Below are positions 32,154-44,587 of a stretch of 64,000 nucleotides of DNA, piece by piece (position 1 is the first letter of the stretch; each line of letters opens with the position of its first letter). The stretch is from Hordeum vulgare subsp. vulgare. Its lineage: Eukaryota; Streptophyta; Magnoliopsida; Poales; Poaceae. Under the pieces are notes generated by a model that was given only the letters and a program-made list of their open reading frames with translations, searched no databases and was not told the origin of the DNA. The stretch is from positions 392,571,581 through 392,635,580 of the forward strand of contig NC_058518.1 in the NCBI RefSeq assembly GCF_904849725.1, written 5' to 3'. The position numbers were made by a program, and so were the translations under genes.

Positions 32154-32627
32154 TTTCTTCAGCTCAGGATTTTGCTAATGAGATTGAACTCTTGAGGATT
32201 CTGATGAGATTTGAAGATTTTCTTCAAGAAACGCTGCAAATGAGTTAATGTGATGAGAACCGAGAGATTCATCAGCTGACATGTGTGTACCTGTGAACAG
32301 AGTATAGTTGCGAGGAATTTGGAGAGGTCATATGCGTTCTCAGATTTGAAGAAAATGAAAAAGTTTGACAGTTGAGGAATTTAACCAGTGGTTGAGGAAT
32401 TTGCCTAAGCATACTGTTCTTGGGTTCCAGAGTTGTACAGATCCGGAAATTTGCACAACTGAGGAATCTCGTGAAAATCTTAGATGCTTAGTGAAGTTCA
32501 TCAATAGTGTGGTGATAGGCAGTGTTTGAGGAATCAGATGCGTATTGATTCTTGAGGAAAAACAGATTTCACATCTCAGATGTAAATAGTAGATCTAACT
32601 TGTTGTAAAAGTAGGGTTTTTATTTAC

Positions 32628-32910
32628 CCTAGATGGCGCGCACGAAGAACAAAGAAGAGTTGCAGGGAGAAGCTCTTCGGTGCATGTCCAATGCGCCTTA
32701 ACCCGGCAGCAGAGGACGTCTACGGCGGCGGCGGACGAAGATGGTCCGACTCCGGTGTGCTTTCGGCGACGGAAAAGTCAAGGTAGTGAAGCTCTTCTTC
32801 GCCGGCGACGAGACTTCCAGCGGTGGCGCTAGGGTTCGGGGCTTTTGCTGTAGCGGGAGAGCGATGGAGCGAAGAAGTGTTTGCCGAGGGGGATAAGGAC
32901 ATATTTATAG
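32628..32910 (-). promoter_or_regulatory. Promoter-like GC-rich segment with TATA box and possible leader exon for the extra ORF
   Basis: On the minus strand, TATAAATA (32,902-32,909) is followed ~30 bp later by AAACACTTCTTCGC, a plausible start site. Then come ~250 bp of GC-rich, leader-like sequence ending CATCTAGG, a GTAAAT donor (intron start 32,627), and a CATTAG acceptor ending at 32,175, 22 bp before the ATG of the extra ORF. Surrounding DNA is AT-rich, so the segment stands out. A 75-codon ORF here (32,720-32,947) starts upstream of the TATA box and is not taken as the product. The splice model is inferred. Confidence 0.45.
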
Positions 32911-33636
32911 CTAGGCAGTTACTGTTGGCGCGAAGAAATCGGACCAAATAGCCCCTGCCTCTACGTCTCCGCAGGACACGTATAGCTCCCGAGCAAAGCG
33001 GTGGAGATCGTGGTTATCCGAACGAGAGAAGTGGGGTTCAGTTACTATGCATTAAAGAAACATTTTGAAGATTTGAGGATTTTGTTACAAAATCATCAGC
33101 TGACAAGGACGCAGTGAGGATTTTGAACAAAGTTTCAAGTAGAACGCATATGAAGAATTGAATAGACTGGATGATAATAGCATAGAAGGAAAGTAGGGTC
33201 CGATCACATTCACTTAGATGAAATATCAATTTGAAGAAATAGCTATAAGTGAATGTTGTTGAGGACTTGAAATCAGAGTCTATCTAGTTAAACAAAAGTC
33301 ATCAAGTGTTTTTAAAGATTTGAGTAACTTGAGGATTTTGTGGTAAATCGTCATAATGAAGAAATACTGTTTTGAAAAAGAACAAGTTTTGAGGAAATGG
33401 AACTTTGAAGAAAATCAACTTGAGGAATTTCACGTTGGGCGGTGGCGTGATCCACCATATAAGAATGTTGATTACAAACGCCGCGTACAATTGTCGTAGG
33501 GCCCTGAGAATCAATTTCTTCGTTGATTTATTCACATTCAGAGTGATATTCTTCATCAGTTGAAGAAAATCGATTCATCATGTGTTGCGCATCTAAGTCA
33601 TCAATTTTGCATAAGTGTTAGGATGTGTGCATGTTT

Positions 33637-35151
33637 TTACAAAACATTTGAAGATTCTAAGATATTTAGCTCACACCGCAACTTGCAAAACCTTTTCTCA
33701 TCCAAGGGCTTAGTGAATATATCTGCTAGTTGATCATTAGTCTTCACATGGTCGATGAGGATATTGCCCTTGAGGACATGGTCCCGAAGAAAATGATGAC
33801 GAATCTGGATGTGCTTAGTCTTCGAGTGCAGTACTGGGTTGTATGCAATCTTGATTGCACTCTCATTGTCGCAGTAGAGAGGCACATTCTTCATGTTGAT
33901 GCCGTAGTCCTTGAGGGTTTGCTTCATCCGTAGTAATTGAGCACAGCATGAACCAGCAGCAATGTACTCAGCTTCGGCAGTGGAGAGTGATACGCAGTTC
34001 TGCTTCTTTGAGGACCAGCAAACTAGTGATCTTCCGAGGAAATGGCATGTACCAGAAGTTGACTTGCGATCCACACGATCACCAGCATAGTCAGAATCAG
34101 AATACCCTACCAAATGAAGATTTGAGCCCTTGGGATACCATAATCCTAGTGTTGGTGTGTGAGCTAAGTATCGAAGAATATGCTTCACAGCCTTATGGTG
34201 TGATTCCTTCGGTTTTGCTTGAAAACGTGCACACATGCAAACACTAAGCATTATATCTGGCCTAGATGCACATAGATACAATAAAGAGCCAATCATAGAG
34301 CGATATACCTGTTGATCGAATTCTTTACCATTTTCATTAGTGCCGAGGTGGCCGTTGGTAGGCATTGGAGTCTTGGCACCTTTGCGTTCATGCATGTCGA
34401 ATTTCCTCAGAACATCCTTGAGGTATTTCTCCTGTGATATGAATATTCCATTGCGTTGTTGACGAATTTGAAGACCTAAGAAGAATTTCAGCTCCCCCAT
34501 CATAGACATATGATATTCTTCACTCATCATGTAAGCAAATTCATCACTGTATCGTTTGTCAGTACAGGCAAATATGATATCATCGACATATATTTGACAC
34601 ACAAATAGCTCATTATCATAGGATTTAGTGAAAAGAGTTGGATCGAGTGAACCAGGTTTGAAGCCTTTCTTCATGAGGAATTCCTTCAATGTATCATACC
34701 ATGCCCGAGGGGCTTGCTTGAGACCATAGAGCGCCTTTTTGAGTCTAAAGACTTTGTCTGGATCCTTTGGATCCTCAAAACTTGAGGGCTGAGCAACATA
34801 TACTTCTTCCTCAAGCTTACCATTGAGTAATGCACTTTTCACATCCATTTGATATAAGATGATGTTATGATGATTAACATAAGCAAGTAGTATTCGAATA
34901 GCTTCAAGTCTAGCAACAGGTGCAAAAGTTTCATCGAAATCTATTCCTTCAACCTGGGTGTAGCCTTGGGCTACGAGTCGTGCCTTATTCCTCACCACTT
35001 GACCATCCTCATCTTGCTTGTTTCGGAAAATCCACTTGGTTCCGATGATGTTATGCTTGCGAGGATCTGGTCGTTTGACTAGCTCCCATATGTCATTCAG
35101 CTTGAATTGAAGAAGTTCGTCTTGCATAGCTTGGATCCACTCCGATTCCAA
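33637..35151 (-). CDS. Copia reverse transcriptase-RNase H
   Basis: An open frame of 504 codons, the best-preserved part of the SIRE/Maximus-type pol. RT (RVT_2) features in order: [69 protein letters not shown], and the catalytic YVDD at 34,579-34,590. RNase H follows: [10 protein letters not shown], then [18 protein letters not shown], and [12 protein letters not shown], with [13 protein letters not shown] near the end. There is no real start codon: the frame continues upstream as [14 protein letters not shown], and a frameshift or stop between 35,151 and 35,334 separates it from integrase. All RT and RNase H catalytic acidic residues are visible, so this segment alone could fold normally. 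Confidence 0.9.
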   Translation of the reverse strand: MESEWIQAMQDELLQFKLNDIWELVKRPDPRKHNIIGTKWIFRNKQDEDGQVVRNKARLVAQGYTQVEGIDFDETFAPVARLEAIRILLAYVNHHNIILYQMDVKSALLNGKLEEEVYVAQPSSFEDPKDPDKVFRLKKALYGLKQAPRAWYDTLKEFLMKKGFKPGSLDPTLFTKSYDNELFVCQIYVDDIIFACTDKRYSDEFAYMMSEEYHMSMMGELKFFLGLQIRQQRNGIFISQEKYLKDVLRKFDMHERKGAKTPMPTNGHLGTNENGKEFDQQVYRSMIGSLLYLCASRPDIMLSVCMCARFQAKPKESHHKAVKHILRYLAHTPTLGLWYPKGSNLHLVGYSDSDYAGDRVDRKSTSGTCHFLGRSLVCWSSKKQNCVSLSTAEAEYIAAGSCCAQLLRMKQTLKDYGINMKNVPLYCDNESAIKIAYNPVLHSKTKHIQIRHHFLRDHVLKGNILIDHVKTNDQLADIFTKPLDEKRFCKLRCELNILESSNVL

Positions 35152-35333
35152 GAAAGCCTCAGCAACTTTTGAGGGTTCTGTAATAGATACAAAGGAAAAA
35201 TGCCCACAAAGTTAACAAAGTGTGAAGCTTTTGAGCGAGTGAGAGGACCTGGCGCGTTGATGTCGTTGAGGATTTTGTCAAGTTCTACTTCATTTGCAAT
35301 CCTCGGATGAGCTGGTTGAGGATTTCGTCTGGG

Positions 35334-36455
35334 CTAAGGAAGTGGTTCTGGAGAAATTTCCTCAGGAGCATCTTCTTGATTTTCATCAGTGATGGGGATG
35401 GTTTCTTCATCAATTTCCTCAGTGGGAACAATGTCTTCAGTAGGTTTGAGCTTTATTGCTTCCTCAGGAGACAACTTATCTGGATCAGAAGGCAATTGCT
35501 CTCTTTGCGAGCCATTAGTTTCATCGAACCGCACATCTACAGTCTCAACAACTTTGTTGTGATAGTTGTTGAAGACTCTGTAGGTGTGCGAGTCCTTTCC
35601 ATAACCGAGCATAAAACCCTCATGTGCCTTAGGTGCAAATTTTGAGCTATGGTGAGGATCTCTAATCCAACATTTTGCACCGAAGACTTTGAAATAACTT
35701 ACATTGGGTTTCTTATCAGTGAGGAGTTCATATGAGGTTTTCTTGAGGAATTTGTGAAGATATACCCTGTTGATGATATGGCATGCAGTGTTGATTGCTT
35801 CAGGCCAAAAGCGACGAGGAGTCTGATATTCTTCAAGCATAGTTCTTGCCATCTCAACTAGTGTCCCATTCTTCCTTTCGACAACAACGTTCGGCTGAGG
35901 AGTATAAGGAGCAGATAATTCGTGAGTAATACCAAGTTCATCAAGATAATCATCAAGACCAGTGTTTTTGAACTCTGTTCCATTATCACTCCTGATATGT
36001 TTGATCTTGATGCCAAAGTTCGTCGAGTCCCTTGAAGAAAATCGTTTGAAGATTTCCTGCACTTCAGTTTTATATACGATGATATGCACCCATGTATATC
36101 TGGAATAATCATCAACTATGACGAAGCCATATAAAGATGCTGCATTGGTTAGTGTGGCATAGTGAGTAGGTCCAAATAGATCCATATGAAGCAATTCGAA
36201 GGGACGTGTAGTGGTCATGATAGTCTTCGAGGGATGCTTGGATCTGGTCATTTTCCTAGATTCACATGCACCGCAGAGATGATCCTTGAGGAATTTGAAT
36301 GATTCGATGCCGATGACATGCTTCTTCTTCGCGAGCGTGTGCAAATTCCTCATGCCTGCATGACCTAGTCTTCGGTGCCACAGCCATCCTTGTGAGGTTT
36401 TTGCTAGTAAGCAAGTGGCTGGTTGAGGACCTGTAGAGAAATCAACAATGTACAA
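35334..36455 (-). pseudogene. Copia integrase (pol fragment)
   Basis: 373 codons. The zinc-binding part is WLWHRRLGHAGMRNLHTLA with C-x-x-C in LCGACESRK. The catalytic core shows HMDLFGPTH (first D), IRSDNGTEF (second D) and VVERKNGTL (E). PQPNVVVERKN replaces the more usual PQQNGVVERKN just before the Glu. The C-terminal half includes GCMLGYG-like FMLGYGKDSHTYRVFN. A one-base shift near 36,460 separates it from the protease frame (RRGDF on one side, YIVDFSTG on the other). Another break separates it from RT. Without frame repair the polyprotein would not be made whole. Confidence 0.85.
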
Positions 36456-36800
36456 AATCCCCTCTTCTTACACCTTCGAAGACTTTGGATCTATCAGATT
36501 GCATGATGACTACACATCTATATCTACCAAAGATAACAATCATATCAAGATCACAAAGCATCGAGACTGACATGAGGTTAAAACCAAGGGATTCAACAAG
36601 CATCACTTTGTCCATATGCCTATCCTTGGAAATAGCCACTTTGCCAAGTCCCAATACCTTGCTTTTACCTTTGTCAGCATATGTGATTTGTTTCAGAGGT
36701 GATGGAGTTAGTGGCATATTCATCAGCAAGCTTTTATCACCAGTCATGTGATGTGTGCAGCCACTATCAAGAACCCACTCAGTATTCTTGGGTTTGTCAT
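36442..36800 (-). pseudogene. Copia protease (pol fragment)
   Basis: The minus strand reads TEWVLDSGCTHHMTGDKSLL, with the aspartic protease D-S-G at about 36,765, followed by KVLGLGKVAISK and LMSVSMLCD. The D-S-G variant is normal in this lineage. It overlaps the integrase frame by a one-base shift, marking a frameshift in an AG-run. Confidence 0.8.
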
Positions 36801-37254
36801 CCTGCAGATGAATTAGTACAACTTACCATCTCATATGCTTGAGATTTGAAGAATATGATATGAATTTCATCAGATAATAATTTCATCACAACAGAATTAT
36901 AAGGATGTGTGAACTATTTCTATTTCATCAATATTAGTTTGCGTCCTATCAAGCATTTCCTCAGGTCTCCAGCAAATTCTTCAGATGATGATTTTCATCT
37001 GGAGACCTGACCTGCAGAAGTGATTAGTTCGATTTCTTCACCACCCACATGTGAAGGGGTGGTAAAGCATTCATCATCCTGCGAGCACCATATGAGAAAG
37101 GTGGCATTGAAGCTAATGCACTTCTCTTAACAGTAGGGGGTTAAAGTACTCATATGAATATGTAGAGAACTGATTTGAGGACTTATGAACATAATGATTT
37201 GAAGAGTAACGCTCATATTCATATTCCTTGTAGTTTCCCTGCATGTTAGAAGCA

Positions 37255-39540
37255 TTAGCACGGGTACGAACATAATTGACCAGTTGAGGATTTTGATCCT
37301 CTTGAAGACTTTGGTCCTCCTGAGGAATTTGATCTGGGGTTCAGATTCTTCATCGGTGGTGTCATGAGGACATTCACCTGAAGATTTTCAAGACAGCTTT
37401 TGGGAACCCATATTTTCCTCAAGGGAGGACCATTCCTGCAGTTAGTTCCAACATATCGAGCAAATACTTCACCAGATTGATTTTTGAACAGTTTATAGTT
37501 GGAGTCAAATGATTCATGTGAGGAATAGGATAATTCACATGAAAAGCCAGTTAGATTGGATGGATCAAAAGGAGGCACAGTAGCAGCAACCCATGAGGTT
37601 TTGGGATACTGCTCAGGTTTCTAATAAGATTCATCAGCATTCAATTTCCTCTCAAAGGCAATTCCTTCTTTCCTCAGATTCCTGTTCAAGATCTGCTTTT
37701 TGAGCACATCACAAAGGGTTTGATGTCCTTTGAGGCTTTTGTATATGCCTGTCACATACAATTCCTTCAACACTGCATTTTCATCAGTAACATTTGTGTT
37801 TTCCTCAAGTGAGCAAATAGACACTACATGTGCAGTTGAAGAATTTGTAGCAATAGAAGCATTTGATGATTCTAGTGAAGAATTAGCAGTTTCGTGTTCA
37901 ATGCATTTAAGACATGGAGGGATGAATTCAGCTTGAGCAACGCTGATCTGTTGAGCTAGTAATGAATCATTTTCCATAGGAAGATCATCATGAGAAATCC
38001 TCAGCTTCTCTAGATCAAGCTTCCTTTGAAGAAATTCATAGGAAAGTTTCTCATGATCAGCGAGGAGTGTATCATAACGATCTTGAAGATTATCAAATCT
38101 ATACTGAAGACTTTTCACATCTTCAGAGAGTATTTGGGTAAGATTCATTTCATCATTCAACAGATCATCACTTCTATCTAGCAGTTTCTGAAGCTTTTTC
38201 AGGGCAGTTTGTTGTTTAGTGGCAATGATAGCAAGTTTACTGTAACTGGGTTTTTTTATAATCATAAGGTTCACAGTCACTTGAATCAGAGGAGGAAGCA
38301 TCATTCGATACCTTTGAACCTTTTTCCATGAAGCAATAGGTTGGAGCGAAGTCATCAGCATAGTCATCAGTGTGGACGAAGTTATCATCTTCTTCAAGGT
38401 TTAAGATTGACTTGCTGACGAAAGTGGTTGCAAGTGCAAGACTGGCCTGTCCGGATACTGAGTCTTCATCAGAACCCTCTTCTTCATCACATTCCTCTGA
38501 TTCTGCCTCGGAATCCATTTCCTTGCCAATAAGTGCCCGAGCCTTTCTGAAACTAGTCTTCTTGTGCGATGAGGGCTTTGAAGATGAGGATTTTGAAGAT
38601 TTCTTCTTCTTCTTCGAGTCATCAGAACTATCATCCTTGTATTTCTTCTTCTTTGATTCCTTTCCCCAACGGGGACAGTCAGCAATGTAATGACCTGATT
38701 TCTTGCATTTGTGGCAGGTTCTTTTCTTGTAGTTCTCCGGTGAAGATTCTGATTTCCTCATGTCTCTTGTTGAAGATTTACCGAACTGGCCACGTCATGT
38801 AAACCTCTGGAATTTCCTCACGAGCATTGCAAGCTCCTGTCCAAATTCTTCAGGGTCACCAATGCTGTCATCTTAGTCTTCTTCTTCAAATGAGGAAATT
38901 GCTCTAGCCTTCAGTGCATGTGGTCTAGAATAGCTTGGTCCATATAGATCTTTCTTTTCTTCTAGCTGGAATTCATGAGTATTGAGCCTTTCGAGTATGT
39001 CAGCTGGATCAAGCATCTTGTAGTCTGGTCTTTCTTGAATCATCACGACTAATGTATCAAACGAAGAATCCAAAGATCTTAGAAGTTTCTTCACAACTTC
39101 GTGATCAGTGATGTCTCGAGCTCCGAGTGCTTGCAGTTCATTTGATATATCAGTGAGGCGATCAAAGGTATCTTGGCAGCTTTCATTGTCATACCTCTTG
39201 AAGCGATTGAAGAGATTGCGAAGAACATCAACACGAGAGTCATGCTGGGTTGATACTCCTTCATTTACTTTGCACAGTCTCTCCTATATAAGTGTTGCAG
39301 AGCCCAAAGAACTCACTCTTCCAAACTGGCTAGGACTTAGATGGCCACAGATGATATTCTTCGCTTGAGAATGAAGTTGCTTGAATTTCTTCATATCAGC
39401 AGCAGAGACACTAGCAGAGATGATGGGGACGCCATGTTCCACAATATACCAGAGATCATTATCCATAGCTTGTAGATGCATTTGCATCTTGTTCTTCCAG
39501 AGGAATGTTCTTTCCTTCGAAAGTAGGACATGCTGCAGTA
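37255..39540 (-). pseudogene. gag of the SIRE/Maximus-type Copia, broken
   Basis: Readable in pieces: MQMHLQAMDNDLWYIVEHGV (gag core, 39,487 onward), TAG at 39,284, then RSLDSSFDTLVVMIQERP, TAA at 38,873, TGA near 38,780, and the zinc knuckle CHKCKKSGHYIADC (~38,725-38,680). An acidic/lysine-rich linker follows. At a T/A run near 38,250 the frame shifts by one base and continues as a long coiled-coil-like stretch (KLQKLLDRSDDLLNDEMNLT; LQDRYDTLLADHEKLSYEFL) to 37,621. A last piece (37,578-37,255) starts near PPFDPSNLTGFSCELSYSS. A one-base loss near 39,500 also breaks the first codons. SIRE gags are characteristically long with coiled coils. Confidence 0.8.
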
Positions 39541-39618
39541 ACCTTAATCATGCCTGCAGTCAACATAACTAAAACTCCAGGTGGTTAAACCAAAATCACA
39601 CAGAACAAGGGAGTACCT

Positions 39619-39633
39619 TGCTTTGATACCAAT
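39619..39633 (-). other. Primer-binding site of the Copia element
   Basis: Directly after the 5' LTR the minus strand reads ATTGGTATCAAAGCAAGG, close to the complement of the initiator methionine tRNA 3' end (TGGTATCAGAGC). Confidence 0.85.
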
Positions 39634-41046
39634 TGAAAGTGCGTTATATCGACTAGAGGGGGTGAATAGGAGATTTTTAGAATTTCGTCACTGAGGAAAT
39701 TCCTTTTGAGGAAATTCCTCACTGATGACTAACTTATAGCGCAAACAGTAAAGGAGCAGAAGTGCAAAGTTTCACAACAGCAGTTTTTTAGTGTGAGGAA
39801 TGTGAAAACAGATTGCACAGTGAGCAGGCACGCAGAAAATAGATGAGGATTAACTAGCGTGAAAAATTTGGGGTTGAGGAATTTCAGAGAAAGTCTTCAG
39901 CAAATTCTTCAAACAGTAATAGTGAAAGTCATCAACACATAATCTGAGGAATGTAAGGAGTTGAGGAATTAGAACCCGTTTCACAGCGAAGACAATAGTT
40001 GATGACCCAGTTCCAACTGCTGTGACAGTTGTACATCTGGTTTGGAGCGGCTTGGTATTGAAACCAAAGGACACACAATCCCGGGACACACAGTGCCTAC
40101 CGTATTCTCCTTGGGCTAAGAACACACAGTCCTCGCCGAACACTCGTGATAAGTCTTCAGGAAAGACTTCCAAACCCTCACAAACTTGGTCACCCGGCGA
40201 TCCACAATTGACTGTTGGATTGCTCTAGACCATGACGCCTAACCGTCTCGAGGATGCACAATCCTCAAAGGTAAAAGGCTTCAGTCCCACACAGGAACAA
40301 CTTCTTCAGTGATGCTCAATCACTAGGTTCTAGGTTTGTGGTTTGGTGTTTGGGGTATTTCCTCACTGATGAATTACTCTCGAAGACTTTGAGGAATTGG
40401 GTTGCTCTTATGACAAGTGTCAATTTCTAACGGAGCAGCCAACCAGCTAATGGTTGTGGGGGCGGCTATTTATAGCCTGGGAGCATCCCAACATGATTTG
40501 ACACTAATGCCCTTACATAATATGATCGGTGGTGTGGATAAGACCAATGATGTGGCGTGGCTATCGAAACGGTCGGAACCCTCAACTGTGAGAGTCCTCA
40601 TGTCACTCATATTCCTCACTTGTGGCTTTTGGTAGGATTAGGCTTGGGTTGAGCATCATGAGGAAATTCATTCCAAAGTGTAACTTCGACCCCCTTTAAC
40701 AGTACAGTGTTCCTATTACTCAAGTGTGAAGAAAACAAAACACAAAGAGTAAATCTTCATGCTTCAAAGTCTTCAGAATGTTTTTCTTGAGGACACACCG
40801 AATTCCTCAATTTCAATATCTTCATGAGAAATATCAATTTCATCGTGGATTCTTCGCGATTCAATTCTTCAGCTTCAGACCAATTTCTTCAACCGAAGAT
40901 ATACATTTTTAGGGGTCGATAATCATCAAATATTTCAAACTCCTCAGTGAGTTTTAGATCCTGTGTACACTCATGAACACATTAGATACTTAACCTATAA
41001 GTCTTCAAACCACCAAAATCACTAAGGGGCACTAGATGCACTTACA
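39634..41046 (-). repeat. 5' LTR of the SIRE/Maximus-type Copia
   Basis: 1,413 bp, from TGTAAGTGCATCTAGTGCC (41,046) to CGCACTTTCA (39,634). It has two copies of the 15-bp ACACACAGTCCCGGG-type unit against three in the 3' LTR, and a 5-G against 7-G run near its end. It aligns with the 3' LTR along its whole length. Confidence 0.9.
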
Positions 41047-41051
41047 GGCAA

Positions 41052-41739
41052 CCAGCCCCAGGAGGCTACATGGGCCAAGTGTGAGAGGGAACCAGCCCCT
41101 GGGTGGGTTTGTGCGCCCCCCACACACATACCATGGCGCCTAAGAGGGGGAAGGGGGGAAACCCTAGCGTAGGTGGGCCCACCAGGGGGTGTGCCACCCC
41201 CTCCTCCCCTCCTGGCCGCCACCCCTCCCCCCTTCTAGGGCTGCTGCCCCCCCTCAAGGGGGAAACACTAAAGGGGGGCCCCACCCTCCCTCCCCCCTAT
41301 GTATAGCGGGGGTTTTGGACATTGGAGACATGATTTTCCATCTCTCTCTCGGCGCAGCCCTGAACTTCTTCTTCCTCCTCTCCCACGGTGCTTGGCGAAG
41401 CCCTGCTCGGAGATCTCGTCTCTCCATCGACACCACGCCGTCGTGTTGCCGGAGATCTTCCCCAACCTCTCCCTCCTCCTTGTTGGTTCAAGGTGCGGGG
41501 GACGTCACCGGGCTGCATGTGTATTGAACACGGAGGTGTTGTGTTCGGCACTAGATCAGAATCACACCGCGATCTGAATCACCGCGAGTACGACTCCATC
41601 GACCGCGTTCATAGTAACGCTTCCGCTTAGCGATCTTCAAAGGTATGAAGATGCTCTACAACCTCTCTCGTTGCTGGTCTCTCCATAGATAGTTCCTTGT
41701 ATGGCATAGGAAATTTTGAATTTACCACGTTCCCCAACA
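41052..41739 (+). repeat. B3 5' LTR, second part
   Basis: Resumes at CCAGCCCCAGGAGGCTAC and ends TTCCCCAACA. The TATA region reads CCCCTATGTATAGCGGGG (41,295-41,312) against CCCCTATATATAGCGGGG in the 3' LTR, so the promoter of this copy has a point change. The next bases, GTGGCATCTGAGCCAAGG from 41,740, are the primer-binding site. Confidence 0.9.
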
Positions 41740-43961
41740 GTGGCATCTGAGCCAAGGTCCTATGCGTAGATTCTATGCACGAGTAGAACACAAAAGTTGT
41801 GGGCGCTGATTTTGTCAATTGCTTGCCCTTACTAGTCTTATCTTGATTTGGTGGCGTCGTGGGATGAAGTGGCCCAGACCGACTTTACACGTACTCTTAC
41901 GTGAGAATGGTTCCACCGACAGACATGCACCAGTTCCATAAGGTGGCTAGAGGGTGTCTGTCTCTCCCACTTTAGTCGGATCGGATTCGATGAAGAGGGT
42001 CCTTATGAAGGGTAAATAGCATTGGCATATCAACGTTGTGGCTGTCACATAGGTAAGAAACGTTCTTGCTCGAAACCCAAATCAGCCACGTAAACAACAA
42101 TTAGAGGACGTCTAACTTGTTTTTGCAGGGTATGCTATGTGATGTGATATGGCCAAAAGAATGTGATGTTGCATATGTGATGTATGAGATTGATCATGTT
42201 CTTGTAATAGGATTCACGACTTGCATGCCGATGAGTATGACAACCGGCTGGAGCCATAGGAGTTGTCTTAATTTATTGTATGAGATGCAACGCCATGTTG
42301 GTTACCTTACTTTATTGCTAAACGTTAGCTATAGTAGTAGAAGTAATAGATTGGTGTGACGACTTCACGGAGATACAATGATGGAGATCATGATGCTGGA
42401 GATCATGGTGTCATGCCGGTGACGATGATGATCATGGTGCCCCGAAGATGGTGATCAAAGGAGCAAGATGATAATGTCCATATCATGTCACTATATGATT
42501 GCATGTGATGTTTATCATGTTTCTTTTTACATCTTATTGCTTAGAACGGCGGTACCAAAGATAAGATGATCCCTCATGAAAATCTCGAGAAAGTATTCCC
42601 CTAAGTTTGGATCGTTGCGAAGGATCGTTGTCTCGAAGCACCACGTGATGATCGGGTGTGATAGATTCTAACGTTCGCATACAACGGGTGTAAGCCAGTT
42701 TACACACGCAGAACACTTAGGTTGACTCGACGAGCCTAGCATGTACAAACATGGCCTCGAATACAGGAGACCAAAAGGTCGAACATTAGTCGTATGGTTG
42801 ATACGATCAGCATGGAGATGCTCACCATTGATGACTAGTCCGTCTCACGTGATGATCGGACATGGGCTAGTTGACGTGGATCGTGTAACACTTGGATGAC
42901 TAGAGGGATGTCGATCTAAGTGGGAGTTCATCAGATGAACTTAATTATCATGAACATAGTCAAATATGTCTTTGCAAATTATGTTGTAACTTACGCCATA
43001 GCTCTACGGTATTTGATACGTTCCTAGAGAAAATATGGTTGAAAGATAGAAGTAGAAATTATGCGGACTCGGTCCGTTAACTAAGGATTGTCCTTATTGC
43101 TAAACAGAAGGCTTATGTCCTTAACACACCGCTCGGTGTGTTGAACCCCAAGTGTGATCTATGGATGTTGCGAACATCCTACATACACGTTTTTGATAAC
43201 TACATGATAGTTTAGTGCATATTGCTTGAACGACTTAGAATTAAGACGTTTCGAACGTCGCAGGACATACGTGATGATCCAAGAGATGAATTTGGGTTTT
43301 CATGCTCGTGCCCTTGTTGAGAGGTATGAGACCTCCGACAAGATTGTTTGTCTGCAAAATTAAAGGAGAAGAGCTCAATCATTGAGCATGTGCTCAGATT
43401 GTCTGAATACTACAATCGCTTGAATCGAGTGGAAGTTGATCTTCTAGATGAGACAGTGATAGTTCTCCAAAGTTATTGACACCAAGCTACTAGAGCTTCA
43501 TGATGAACTATAACATATCAAGGATGGATATGATGATCCTTGAGCTATTCGCGATGTTTGACACCACGGAAGTAGAAATCGAAAAGGAGCCTCAATTGTT
43601 GATGGTTTGTGAAACCGCTAGTTTCAAGAAGGGAAAGGGCATGAAGGGATACTTCATTAAACGCAAACCAGTTGCTTCTCTAGTGAAGAGACCCAAGGTT
43701 GAACCCAAACCCAAGACTAAGTGCTTCTGTAATGAGGGGAACAATCACTGAAGAGGAACTACCCTAGACACTTGGTAGATGAGAAGGCTGGCAAAGTCGA
43801 CAAAAGTTTATTGGATATACATGATATTGATGTGTACTTTACTAGTACTCCTAGTAGCACCAGGGTATTAGATACCGGTTCGGTTGCTAAGTGTTAGTAA
43901 CTCGAAATAAAAGCTACGGAATAAACATAGACTAGCTAAAGGCGAGGTGACGATGTGTGTT
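41740..43961 (+). pseudogene. B3 leader and gag-protease region, degenerate (left part)
   Basis: Leader from 41,740 to about 43,000, then decayed gag text. The longest readable piece is 43,500-43,751, with MMVCETASFKKGKGMKG-like sequence. The zinc-knuckle site reads KCFCNEGNNH followed by TGA. The same broken knuckle and stop occur in element A, and both lack the CCHC of element B. The protease start reads DTGS (43,875-43,886). The Gypsy element interrupts after GTGTT (43,957-43,961). Confidence 0.8.
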
Positions 43962-44520
43962 TGATGGGGTTATAGTCCTAGGGTAGGGTCATAGGCCTGT
44001 CATGTAGGTCCTACCCAAGGACTACCCCTCACAAAGGACAAGACCCTTAGTCAGTTCCGACTGAATTAAGGAGTCCCCATCATCCAGTCGGTAACAGGTC
44101 CTCGACCATCCAGTCAGAGATTAACATTCGGAGGATATCAAGCTAACCGACTGGATACCACTCGGTACATCGCAAACCCCCTGGAGGGAAACGGTCGTAC
44201 GTTTCCAGGTGCATTTATTGGCATTTAGGGCGTACGTTACCTGTAACGTACGCATTCAATCCCCACTACTCCACCCCTGTACCGGAACCATTGTGGAGGG
44301 CAGCGCACTCTATATAAGCCACCCTCCCCCACTGGTAGAGGGGTTAGCAACTCATTGTATTCCATATTTTCCACTCGACAACAAGCTCCATGAGCATTGA
44401 GACGTAGGGCTATTACCTCCACCGTAGAGGGGCCTGAACTCATACAACCTCGCCGTAGCTAAGGCTCTGCCCATCCTTTTCGTACCCTACACATCTACTG
44501 TCAGGCTTATACCCACGACA
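43962..44520 (+). repeat. Gypsy 5' LTR
   Basis: 559 bp from TGATGGGGTTATAGTCC to CTTATACCCACGACA. TATA box CTCTATATAAGCC near 44,308. The region holds several words of the CAGTCGG/ACTCGG type that recur throughout the element. Confidence 0.93.
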
Positions 44521-44521
44521 G

Positions 44522-44539
44522 TTGGCGCCCACCGTGGGG
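44522..44539 (+). other. Primer-binding site of the Gypsy element
   Basis: TTGGCGCCCACCGTGGGG begins two bases after the 5' LTR end, the usual place and form for this group of grass Gypsy elements. An ORF could be read from TTG here, but this is not a start; the gag ATG is at 44,588. Confidence 0.8.
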
Positions 44540-44587
44540 CAGGCGTCTAAGCGACTTCCGGCGAGTTTGCGACTACTTCCTTTCGTC

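Larger units (their letters stand above)
26571..41046 (-). mobile_element. Complete SIRE/Maximus-type Copia element
   Basis: A 14,476-bp element on the minus strand. 5' LTR 39,634-41,046; PBS 39,619-39,633; gag about 39,540-37,255; protease ~36,800-36,442; integrase 36,455-35,334; RT-RNase H 35,151-33,637; a promoter-like spacer; an extra ORF region 32,153-28,523; polypurine tract AAAAAGGGGGAGAT at 28,000-28,013; 3' LTR 26,571-27,999. Flanks GGCCA (26,566-26,570) and GGCAA (41,047-41,051) fit a 5-bp duplication with one change. The order PR-INT-RT makes it Copia; great length and an extra ORF after pol fit the SIRE/Maximus lineage. LTRs differ at about 50 of 1,410 positions by eye. Confidence 0.9.

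Noticed and set aside
44522..44587. A 22-codon N-terminal extension of Gypsy gag
   Set aside because: It starts with TTG inside the primer-binding site; the first ATG in this frame is 44,588.
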